Positions 42,022 through 49,660 of a stretch of DNA of 51,787 nt are shown here, piece after piece (the first letter of the stretch is position 1; each line of letters starts with the position of its first letter). The notes below the pieces were generated by a model. That model saw only the letters and a program-made list of their open reading frames with translations, was not told the DNA's origin and made no database searches. The position numbers were made by a program, and so were the translations under genes. The stretch spans positions 1 to 51,787 of the forward strand of contig NZ_RFFG01000055.1 in the NCBI RefSeq assembly GCF_003696215.1, read 5' to 3'. This DNA comes from Actinomadura harenae (GTDB lineage: Bacteria; Actinomycetota; Actinomycetes; Streptosporangiales; Streptosporangiaceae).

Positions 42022-42118
42022 CCGTGACCTGCTCGTCCGGCGACAGCCATCCCCCCAAGGTCGCCGCCGGAGCGTGGCGGAGGGGCGGCGGAGCGTGCCG
42101 GGATGGGACGATGGCCGC

Positions 42119-42973
42119 ATGGCGCACGACCTTCCCGGGTGGGTGGCCGAGCTGACCGACCCGCGCCGGGCCTCCACGCTCGACGAACTCGCCGACCGGC
42201 TCGTCCCGCTGGCGGAGCACGCGATCGACGTGTCCCGCAGGCTCCAGGCGTTGCTGAACGAACTGAACGACCCGTTCAAGCGGGACGCCCTGTACGGGCG
42301 GGTCGACCGGCTGAAGACACGGGCCGGTGAGGCGATGGACGAGATCACCGCCGAGATCGCGGCGTCCGGGGCCGAGCGGGTGGAGCGGATCTGGGCCGAG
42401 TGGCTCGAGCGCGTCCGCACCACGGACCGGTCCGGCGGGCGCGCGCGGGAGCTGCGGCGGCGGCTCGAGGGCGACATCGTCCCGGAGCTGACCCGGCGGC
42501 AGCGGGACGTCGCCGAGCAGGTCGCCGCGAGGACGTCGGCGGCGCTGGAGGAGGCCACCCAGACCCTGCTCACGCGGGTGGAGGAGCTGGCGAAGGCGGT
42601 CACCGAGCTGATCCACGGCGTCCTGCCGATGGCGCGGGAGGGGCTGGGGCTCGCGAGCCGCATCTCCGGCCTGTCGACGCGGGCCCGGCAGGCCGGGCGC
42701 GGCCAGGTCCCGGACGAGCTGCGCGAGGAGAGCACCGAGCTGTCCCGGACGTTCGACGAGGCCGTGGCGCGGCTGGAGCTGGAGTGGGCCACGCTCGGGG
42801 CCCGGTCGGCGACCGTCCGGGCCGCGCTGCGGGGCGCCGAGGAGACGGCGTTCTCGCACGTCACGCAGGCGATGACCGACTGCGTCGAGGAGCTCGCGCC
42901 CGAGCACGTCCGGGTGCTGCAGGAGACCGAGGCGCGCGCGGCGACGCTGTTCGACCTGCTCGCCGAGAGCTGA
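42119..42973 (+). CDS. Helical coiled-coil protein, unknown
   Basis: 284-aa protein that looks almost entirely alpha-helical with long amphipathic, charged stretches (for example RRQRDVAEQVAARTSAALEE, 131-150, and a C-terminal RVLQETEARAATLFDLL). No signal peptide or membrane segment. I do not recognise a family. Its start GACGAT-N6-ATG resembles the leaderless arrangement. Divergent from hisN. A cytoplasmic structural or adaptor role is possible but not shown. Confidence 0.7.
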   Translation: MAHDLPGWVAELTDPRRASTLDELADRLVPLAEHAIDVSRRLQALLNELNDPFKRDALYGRVDRLKTRAGEAMDEITAEIAASGAERVERIWAEWLERVRTTDRSGGRARELRRRLEGDIVPELTRRQRDVAEQVAARTSAALEEATQTLLTRVEELAKAVTELIHGVLPMAREGLGLASRISGLSTRARQAGRGQVPDELREESTELSRTFDEAVARLELEWATLGARSATVRAALRGAEETAFSHVTQAMTDCVEELAPEHVRVLQETEARAATLFDLLAES

Positions 42974-42985
42974 CCTCCCCGGGGC

Positions 42986-43052
42986 GGCCGGTCAGTTGAG
43001 GGGCCGGTCACTTGAGGGGCCCCTCACTTGAGCCGGCCCCTCACTTGAGCCG
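42986..43052 (-). repeat. 16-17 bp tandem repeats spanning the kinase stop codon
   Basis: Two exact 17-bp copies of GCCCCTCACTTGAGCCG (43019-43035 and 43036-43052), preceded by two related 16-17 bp units (42986-43001, 43002-43018). The second exact copy contains the kinase stop codon (complement of 43041-43043). The centre also forms GAGGGGCCCCTC, a possible terminator for the two convergent genes. Confidence 0.85.
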
Positions 43053-44669
43053 GAAGGACGCGCAGAACTCCTCGTAGGCCGCCTGGCCGCCGTCCCAGTC
43101 CTTCTGCGCGGCGGCGAGGAGGATGCCCTCCGCGCCCCCGCTCACCGCGAAGACCCGCACCTTGGCCCTGCCCGGGACGTCCTTCCCGTTGGTCGTGCGC
43201 GTGAAGGTGAACTCCAGCTCCCCGGCGTCGTGCCCGGCGACGGGCACCGAGTTCTTCCGCGCGACCTCGTGGTAGTCGCGGTAGTCGCCGCTCCGGCTGA
43301 GGGACGTGCTGACCTGGTCGAGCGTCAGCGCGTTGCTGATGAACAGGCCGGACGTCCGGAACGCCGAGATGCCTCGGACGACGCCGGGCGCCGGGTCCTG
43401 GAACGTGGGTTCGCTTCCGCTGTCGTTCACCTTCCAGCCCTTGGGGTAGGCGGCGGTGAAGGCGGCGCCGTCGTAGCGCGTGTAGCCGCTGGGGACGGGC
43501 TGCGGGCCTGGTGACGAGGTCTGGCCGGTTGTCCCGCCGCTCGTGCCGCCGCTCGTCGCGCCCGTCGTCGGGGAGCTGCCGACGCCCGCGCCGTTCTCCT
43601 TGGTGCCGTGCAGGAAGTTGATCAGGACGATGGCCGTGACCAGCAGCAGCACCCCGAACACCGCGGCCGGGATGATCAGCGGAAGCGAGACCCGCGTGAC
43701 ATGCCTCTGCGGCGGCTGGGTCGGTACGTCCATGTAGCCGGGCGGGGGAGACGGTGGCGGGAAGGGCAGGCCGTTCACCGAAGGGTCTTTGGGCGGCTCC
43801 AGGACGGGAGCGCCCGGCAGTGGCGGCGGGACGGGCCGGGACGCCGGGACGGACAGGGGCGCCTGGACGACCTGGCGCAGCGCCCGCTCGGCCTCGTCCG
43901 CGCCCATCCGGCGGTCCGGGTCGCGCTGGAGCAGCCCGGCCAGGACGGGCGTGAGCGGCCCGGCGAGGCGCGTCGGGTCCGGTTCGTCCGCGAGGAGCGC
44001 GGCCATGACGCCCCACACGTCGTCGCGCTTGTACGGCGGGCGCCCCTCGACGGCCGCGTACAGGGTCGCGCCCAGCGACCACAGGTCGGACGCGGGCGTC
44101 GCCTTCTGGTGCCGGGCCTGCTCGGGCGCGAGGTAGGCGGGGGAGCCGACGACCACGCCGGTCCGCGTCAGCGTCTCGTCGCCCGCGATCGAGGCGATCC
44201 CGAAGTCGGTCAGGACGGCGCGGTCGTCTCTGACCAGCACGTTCCCGGGTTTGACGTCCCGGTGGACGACCCCGGCGGCGTGCGCGTGGCGCAGCGCGTC
44301 CAGCAGGTCGAGGCCGATCGCGGCGACGCGCGCGGGCGGCAGCGGACGGCCCTGCCGGCCGATGACCGTGTCGAGCGCGGGCGCGCGGACGAGGCTCATG
44401 ACGATCCAGGGACGCCCGTCCTCCTCGACGACGTCGTGGACGGTCACGATGCCGGGATGGTCGAGCCGGGCCGCGGACCGGGCCTCGCGGAACGTCCGCT
44501 CGTGGACCTGCCGGAGCTGGTCGCCGGAGAGACCCGGCGGGAGGTCGACCTCCTTGACCGCGACCTCGCGGTCGAGCGTCCGGTCGCGGGCGCGCCACAC
44601 GGCGCCCATCCCGCCGCGGCCGAGCACCTCCAGGAGTTCGTACCGCCCTGCGATCACCTTGGGGGGCAT
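43041..44669 (-). CDS. Membrane Ser/Thr protein kinase (Hanks type)
   Basis: 542-aa bacterial Ser/Thr kinase. The kinase domain (8-270) has GRGGMGAVW, Lys39 in VAVKEV, HRDVKPGN, TDFG and APE. A Pro-rich juxtamembrane region follows, then one transmembrane helix (about 333-356), a Gly/Thr/Ser linker and a ~165-aa external domain without PASTA repeats that is not recognisable. It lies 39 bp after rsgA and may be cotranscribed with aroA-rsgA, although TATGGT 8 nt before the ATG would also allow its own start. Confidence 0.93.
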   Translation of the reverse strand: MPPKVIAGRYELLEVLGRGGMGAVWRARDRTLDREVAVKEVDLPPGLSGDQLRQVHERTFREARSAARLDHPGIVTVHDVVEEDGRPWIVMSLVRAPALDTVIGRQGRPLPPARVAAIGLDLLDALRHAHAAGVVHRDVKPGNVLVRDDRAVLTDFGIASIAGDETLTRTGVVVGSPAYLAPEQARHQKATPASDLWSLGATLYAAVEGRPPYKRDDVWGVMAALLADEPDPTRLAGPLTPVLAGLLQRDPDRRMGADEAERALRQVVQAPLSVPASRPVPPPLPGAPVLEPPKDPSVNGLPFPPPSPPPGYMDVPTQPPQRHVTRVSLPLIIPAAVFGVLLLVTAIVLINFLHGTKENGAGVGSSPTTGATSGGTSGGTTGQTSSPGPQPVPSGYTRYDGAAFTAAYPKGWKVNDSGSEPTFQDPAPGVVRGISAFRTSGLFISNALTLDQVSTSLSRSGDYRDYHEVARKNSVPVAGHDAGELEFTFTRTTNGKDVPGRAKVRVFAVSGGAEGILLAAAQKDWDGGQAAYEEFCASFRLK

Positions 44670-44708
44670 GGCCCCAGACCATACCGATACGTCCGGGGTC
44701 GTCCCGAA

Positions 44709-45713
44709 TTATTCGGGCTCGCCCTCCCGGCTGCGCAGCAGACGGCGGAGCGAGTCGAGCCGGGCCTGCCCGGCGTGGCCGTCGGCGACCCACGAGTCGA
44801 GCCCGCAGTCGTCCTGCAGGTGGTCGCACAGGGGCGGGCACCGCTCGGCCGCGCCCTCGGCGAGGTCCTCGAACGCGTCGATGACGTTCTCGGGCTTGAC
44901 GTGCGCGAGGCCGAAGCTCCGCACGCCGGGCGTGTCGATGATCCAGCCCGCGTCGTCCGGCAGCTCCAGGGCCAGCGCGGACGACGAGGTGTGCCGTCCG
45001 CGCCCGGTGACGGCGTTGACGTGCGAGACGGCCCGGCCCGCGTCCGGGACCAGGGCGTTCACCAGCGTGGACTTGCCGACGCCGCTGTGCCCGACGAGCA
45101 CGGTGACGCGTCCGGTGAGCAGCTCGCGCAGCTCCGCCGTCTCGCCGCCGCGCTGCGTCACCACATACGGGACGCCGAGCGGCTCGTAGATCTCCAGCAG
45201 GGACGCCGGGGGCGCGAGGTCGGCCTTGGTGAGGACGAGCAGCGGGTCCATGCCCGCGTCGTAGGCGGCGACGAGCTGCCGGTCGATCAGCCGGGGCCGC
45301 GGCTCGGGGTCGGCGAGCGCGGCGACGATCGCGAGCTGGTCGGCGTTCGCGACGATCACCCGCTCGAACGGGTCGGTGTCGTCGGCGGTGCGGCGCAGCG
45401 TGGACGTCCGCGGTTCGATCCGGACGATCCGGGCGAGCGTGTCGGGCCTGCCGGATACGTCCCCGACCAGGGCGACGCGGTCGCCGACCACGACGCTCTT
45501 GCGGCCGAGCTCGCGCGCGCGCATGGCCGTGACCTCGCGGTCGCCGGAGCCGCCCTGGACGAGGCAGCGGTAGCGGCCCCGGTCGACGGCCGTCACCAGC
45601 GCGATGACGGCGTCCTCGTGCGCGGGACGGATCCGGGTGCGCGGCCGGGAGCCCTTGCGTCCCGGCCGGATCCGGACGTCGTCCTCGTCGTAGTCGCGTG
45701 TTCGGCGTGCCAG
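44709..45713 (-). CDS. rsgA: Ribosome small-subunit-dependent GTPase A
   Basis: 334-aa RsgA, a circularly permuted GTPase that checks late 30S subunit assembly. Order: OB-fold (about 35-100), G4 TKAD (162-165), G1 GHSGVGKST (208-216), G3 DTPG (260-263) and a zinc finger C-x3-C-x-H-x4-C (292, 296, 298, 303). No ATG, GTG or TTG fits the conserved N-terminus; a CTG at 45713 preceded by AAGGGGCGG fits best, with a GTG at 45755 inside aroA as the alternative (14 extra residues). It follows aroA by 11 bp. Confidence 0.9.
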   Translation of the reverse strand: MARRTRDYDEDDVRIRPGRKGSRPRTRIRPAHEDAVIALVTAVDRGRYRCLVQGGSGDREVTAMRARELGRKSVVVGDRVALVGDVSGRPDTLARIVRIEPRTSTLRRTADDTDPFERVIVANADQLAIVAALADPEPRPRLIDRQLVAAYDAGMDPLLVLTKADLAPPASLLEIYEPLGVPYVVTQRGGETAELRELLTGRVTVLVGHSGVGKSTLVNALVPDAGRAVSHVNAVTGRGRHTSSSALALELPDDAGWIIDTPGVRSFGLAHVKPENVIDAFEDLAEGAAERCPPLCDHLQDDCGLDSWVADGHAGQARLDSLRRLLRSREGEPE

Positions 45714-45724
45714 TGGTCCGCCCC

Positions 45725-47035
45725 TTATCCGGCCGTGGTCAGCATCGAGGCCCACCGTTCGGTGAAGTCGGGAAGTGTCTTGCCCACGGTGCCCACGTTC
45801 TCGACCCGGACGCCGGGGACGGCGAGGCCGAGCACGGCGCCCGCCATGACCATCCGGTGGTCGTCGTAGGTGTGGAAGACGCCGCCGCTCAGCGGGCGCG
45901 GGTGGATCTCCAGGCCGTCCGGCAGTTCGCGGACGTCGCCGCCGAGCCCGTTGATCTCGGTGACGAGCGCGGCGAGCCGGTCGGTCTCGTGGCCGCGCAG
46001 GTGCGCGATGCCGGTCAGCCGGGACGGCCCGTCCGCGAGGGCGGCGAGCGCGGTCAGCACGGGCGTGAGCTCGCCGACGTCGTGCAGGTCGGCGGTGAGG
46101 CCGTGGAAGCCGGAGCCGCCGCGCACGGTCAGGCCGTCCGCGCCCAGGGCGACCTCGCCGCCCATGTCGGCGAGCAGGCCGCGCAGCGCGTCGCCGGGCT
46201 GCGTCGTCGCCGGCGGCCAGCCGGGGACGGTCACCCGTCCGCCGGTCACCAGGGCCGCGCCGAGGAACTGCGCCGCGTTCGACAGGTCGGGCTCGATGTC
46301 CCAGTCGCGTCCCTTGAGGGCGCCGGGCTCGACGCGCCAGACGTCCGGGCGCGTGTCGTCCACGACGGCCCCGGCCTCGCGGAGCATCGCGACCGTCATC
46401 GCCAGGTGCGGAGCGGACGGCACCGGCGGCCCCTCGTGCCGCACCTCCACGCCCTCGCCGAACCGGGGCGCGGACAGCAGCAGACCCGAGATGAGCTGGG
46501 ACGACGCCGACGCGTCCAGGGTGACGGTGCCGCCGCGCAGGCCGCCCCTCCCCCGGACGGTGAACGGGAGCGCGCCGCGTCCGCCGTCGTCGATGTCGGC
46601 GCCGAGCGCGCGGAGCGCGTCGAGGATCGGGCCCATCGGGCGGCGGCGGGCGTACGGGTCGCCGTCGATCGCGACGTCGCCGTCCGCGAGGGCCGCGACG
46701 GGCGGCAGGAACCGCATGACCGTCCCGGCGAGGCCGACGTCGATGTCGGCGGGGCCGCGCAGGCGCTCGCCCGGGTCGACCAGCCAGTCCTGGCCGTCCT
46801 CCGCCGCCGTGTCGGTCTCGAGGACGTCGGCGCCGAGGGCCCGCAGCGCGTGCGCCATGAGGCGCGTGTCGCGGCTGGCCAGCGGATGCCCGATCCGGGA
46901 CGAGCCGGACGCGGTCGCGGCGAGGATCAGCGCCCGGTTGGTCATCGACTTGGAGCCGGGCAGGGGAACGACGGCGTTCACCGGGCCGTGCGCCACGGGC
47001 GCGACCCAGTCGCGCTCGGGTTGGGAGAGCGGCAT
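45725..47035 (-). CDS. aroA: 5-enolpyruvylshikimate-3-phosphate synthase
   Basis: 436-aa EPSP synthase of the shikimate pathway. The N-terminal PGSKSMTNRAL motif (23-33) binds both substrates. LAGTVMRFLPP (about 133-143), SSQLISGLLL and the C-terminal DDHRMVMA complete the family pattern. The PEP-binding region reads GTVMR, with the usual A replaced by V. Apparently leaderless (TAGCCT 6 nt upstream). First gene of aroA-rsgA(-kinase). Confidence 0.95.
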   Translation of the reverse strand: MPLSQPERDWVAPVAHGPVNAVVPLPGSKSMTNRALILAATASGSSRIGHPLASRDTRLMAHALRALGADVLETDTAAEDGQDWLVDPGERLRGPADIDVGLAGTVMRFLPPVAALADGDVAIDGDPYARRRPMGPILDALRALGADIDDGGRGALPFTVRGRGGLRGGTVTLDASASSQLISGLLLSAPRFGEGVEVRHEGPPVPSAPHLAMTVAMLREAGAVVDDTRPDVWRVEPGALKGRDWDIEPDLSNAAQFLGAALVTGGRVTVPGWPPATTQPGDALRGLLADMGGEVALGADGLTVRGGSGFHGLTADLHDVGELTPVLTALAALADGPSRLTGIAHLRGHETDRLAALVTEINGLGGDVRELPDGLEIHPRPLSGGVFHTYDDHRMVMAGAVLGLAVPGVRVENVGTVGKTLPDFTERWASMLTTAG

Positions 47036-47041
47036 GAGTCC

Positions 47042-47047
47042 AGGCTA
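47042..47047 (-). promoter_or_regulatory. -10 element of a leaderless promoter (aroA)
   Basis: TAGCCT on the minus strand, 6 nt before the ATG at 47035. Confidence 0.6.
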
Positions 47048-47154
47048 TCGGGCCGGGGGAGGGCGCTTCGGGCCCGGAACCGGCTTGGGCAAATTCTCGC
47101 CAAGTTTGGGGCAATGACCGGATTCACACCCCGGTCCGGCCGGGCCGGTGGGTC

Positions 47155-47196
47155 TAAGTTCTACGCTGTGTAGTAGATCTACGCTCTGTAGTAGAT
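47155..47196 (+). promoter_or_regulatory. cyd promoter -10 followed by two tandem CTAC-N5-GTAG operators
   Basis: TAAGTT (47155-47160) is a good -10. Directly after it come two 18-bp units, CTACGCTGTGTAGTAGAT (47161-47178) and CTACGCTCTGTAGTAGAT (47179-47196), differing at one base. Each contains the symmetric CTAC-N5-GTAG, and the junction forms GTAGATCTAC. The array covers the expected transcription start and ends beside the GAGGAGG of cydA. It recalls BlaI/MecI/CopY-type operators (TACA/TGTA cores), but no such regulator is in the window. Confidence 0.75.
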
Positions 47197-47210
47197 CGAG
47201 GAGGCAAGGC

Positions 47211-48608
47211 GTGAACGAGTTGCTTCTCGCGAGGTGGCAGTTCGGTGTGACCACCGTGTACCACTTCCTGTTCGTGCCGGTCACGATCGGCATGTCTCTC
47301 CTGGTGGCCATCCTGCAGACCGCATGGATGCGCACCGGCAAGGAGCGATACCTCAAGGCCACGAAGTTCTGGGGGAAGCTCTTCCTGATCAACTTCGGCA
47401 TGGGCCTGGTGACCGGGATCGTGCAGGAGTTCCAGTTCGGCATGAACTGGTCGGACTACTCCAGGTTCGTCGGCGACATCTTCGGGGCGCCGCTGGCGAT
47501 CGAGGCGCTGCTGGCGTTCTTCCTGGAGTCGACGTTCCTGGGGTTGTGGATCTTCGGCTGGGACCGGTTGCCCCGGGCGGTCCACCTCGCCTGCATATGG
47601 GCCGTGGCCATCGGGACGATGCTGTCGGCGTACTTCATCCTGATCGCCAACTCGTTCATGCAGCACCCGGTCGGCTACCGCTTCGACCAGGGACGCAACC
47701 GCGCCGAGCTCACCGACTTCTGGGCGGTGCTGACCAACAAGGTCTCCCTCGCGACCTTCCCCCACACGATCTTCGGCTGCTGGGTCACCGCGGGCGTCCT
47801 GGTCTCCGGGATCGCCGCCTGGCACCTGGCGCGCAAGCGCAACACCGAGGTCATGCGCACCTCGTTCCGGCTCGGCCTGGTCGCGACCCTCGTCGGGTTC
47901 CTGGGCGTCGGGATCTCCGGTGACTTCCTCGGCAAGGTCATGACCGAGACGCAGCCGATGAAGATGGCCGCCGCGGAGGCGCTCTACAACACCGAGAAGC
48001 CCGCGTCCTTCTCCATCCTCACCATCGGGACGCTGGACGGCTCGCGGCCGCTCTTCCAGGTGCAGGTGCCGCACCTGCTGTCCTTCCTCGGGACGGGCAG
48101 CTGGAACGGCGAGGTCAAGGGCATCAACGACCTGAACGCCGAGTACCAGCAGCTCTACGGGCCGGGCGACTACCGGCCGATCATCCCGGTCGCCTTCTGG
48201 GGCTTCCGCGTCATGATCGGCGCGGGCGGGCTGGCGGCGCTGATCGCGCTCGCCGGACTGTGGCTGACCCGCCGCGGGCGGCTGCCCGACTCCCGCTGGT
48301 TCTGGCGCGCATCCCTGCTCGCCGTCGCGCTCCCGTTCATCGCGCACTCCGCCGGATGGATCTTCACGGAGATGGCGCGGCAGCCCTGGGTGGTGTTCGG
48401 GCTGATGCAGACCAAGGACGGCGTGTCCCCGACCGTCGGCGCGGGCTCCGTGCTGACCTCGATGATCGTGTTCACGCTGCTCTACGGGGGGCTGGCCGTG
48501 GTGGAGGTGGGACTGATGGTCAAGTACGCCAAGTCCGACCCGCCGGACGTGACCCCCGAGCCCGACGAGTCGGACGGCGAGGACAAGCCCCTCGCCTTCG
48601 CGTACTGA
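47211..48608 (+). CDS. cydA: Cytochrome bd ubiquinol/menaquinol oxidase subunit I
   Basis: 465-aa CydA, the catalytic heme subunit of the bd oxidase, which reduces oxygen at low tension without pumping protons. About nine transmembrane helices. The first heme ligand is His18 in TVYHFLF. The WSDYSRFVGDIFGAPLAIE block, the Q-loop region PMKMAAAEALYN and GWIFTEMARQPW (with the Met heme ligand) are present. The length matches the short Q-loop class. GTG start with GAGGAGG 6 nt upstream. First gene of the cydABDC operon. Confidence 0.97.
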   Translation: MNELLLARWQFGVTTVYHFLFVPVTIGMSLLVAILQTAWMRTGKERYLKATKFWGKLFLINFGMGLVTGIVQEFQFGMNWSDYSRFVGDIFGAPLAIEALLAFFLESTFLGLWIFGWDRLPRAVHLACIWAVAIGTMLSAYFILIANSFMQHPVGYRFDQGRNRAELTDFWAVLTNKVSLATFPHTIFGCWVTAGVLVSGIAAWHLARKRNTEVMRTSFRLGLVATLVGFLGVGISGDFLGKVMTETQPMKMAAAEALYNTEKPASFSILTIGTLDGSRPLFQVQVPHLLSFLGTGSWNGEVKGINDLNAEYQQLYGPGDYRPIIPVAFWGFRVMIGAGGLAALIALAGLWLTRRGRLPDSRWFWRASLLAVALPFIAHSAGWIFTEMARQPWVVFGLMQTKDGVSPTVGAGSVLTSMIVFTLLYGGLAVVEVGLMVKYAKSDPPDVTPEPDESDGEDKPLAFAY

Positions 48609-48621
48609 GGGGACCGCGACG

Positions 48622-49632
48622 ATGCATCTCCAAGACCTCTGGTTCATCGCCATCGCCGTCCTGTGGATCGGCTACTTCTTCCTCGAGGGCTTCGACTTCG
48701 GCGTCGGCGTCCTGACCCGCGTCCTGGCGAAGGACGAGACCGAGCGGCGCGTCCTGATCAACACGATCGCGCCGGTCTGGGACGGCAACGAGGTGTGGCT
48801 GCTCACGGCGGGCGGCGCGACCTTCGCCGCCTTCCCCGAGTGGTACGCCTCCCTGTTCAGCGGGTTCTACCTGCCGCTGCTGATCATCCTGGTCGCGCTG
48901 ATCGTGCGCGGCGTGGCGTTCGAGTACCGCGGCAAGCGCGACTCCAAGCGCTGGCGTGACGGCTGGGACCTGGCGATCTTCTTCGGGTCGCTGCTGCCCG
49001 CGATCCTGTGGGGCGTGGCGTTCGCGAACATCGTCCGCGGTGTCGCGCTGGACGGACGGCACCTGTACGTCGGCTCGTTCTGGGACCTGCTGAACGTCTA
49101 CTCCCTGGTCGGCGGCCTCACGACGCTGCTGCTGTTCACCTTCCACGGCGCGGTCTTCGCGGTGCTGAAGACCCACGGCGACATCCGCGACCGGGCCCGC
49201 GCCCTGGCCGCGAGGGTCGGCGTCGCGACCATCGTCCTGGCGGCGCTGTTCCTGATCTGGACGCAGGTCGAGCACGGCTCGGTCGCGACCGCGATCACCG
49301 CCGTGGTGGCCGCGCTCGCGCTGGTCGCGTCCTGGGTCATGACCCGGGCGGACGGCCGGGACGGCTGGCGGTTCGCGCTCTCCGGCGTCGCGATCGTCTT
49401 CGCGGTGGTCACGCTGTTCGTGTCGCTGTACCCGAACGTGCTGCCGTCCACGATCGACCCGGCGAACAGCCTGACCGTGGACAACGCGTCCGCGACGCCG
49501 AAGACCCTCGGCATCATGACCTGGGTCGCGGTGGTCTTCCTGCCCCTGGTGCTGCTCTACCAGGGCTGGACGTACTGGGTGTTCCGCAAGCGCATCGGCG
49601 TGCGCGACATCCCCGCCTACCAGGCACATTAG
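48622..49632 (+). CDS. cydB: Cytochrome bd oxidase subunit II
   Basis: 336-aa CydB, the structural partner of CydA, with eight or nine transmembrane helices. It opens with the family motif WFIAIAVLWIGYFFLEGFDFG, and has WDGNEVWLL (56-64 region) and a FRGVAFEYR-type segment. 13 bp after cydA with AGGGGA upstream of the ATG. Part of cydABDC. Confidence 0.96.
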   Translation: MHLQDLWFIAIAVLWIGYFFLEGFDFGVGVLTRVLAKDETERRVLINTIAPVWDGNEVWLLTAGGATFAAFPEWYASLFSGFYLPLLIILVALIVRGVAFEYRGKRDSKRWRDGWDLAIFFGSLLPAILWGVAFANIVRGVALDGRHLYVGSFWDLLNVYSLVGGLTTLLLFTFHGAVFAVLKTHGDIRDRARALAARVGVATIVLAALFLIWTQVEHGSVATAITAVVAALALVASWVMTRADGRDGWRFALSGVAIVFAVVTLFVSLYPNVLPSTIDPANSLTVDNASATPKTLGIMTWVAVVFLPLVLLYQGWTYWVFRKRIGVRDIPAYQAH

Positions 49633-49660
49633 AAACCGGCGCACGAGGAACGGGTTCCCG

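Noticed and set aside
47100..47150. Rex-box upstream of cydA
   Set aside because: Only a single TTCACA half-site is present at about 47123; there is no inverted partner at the required spacing.
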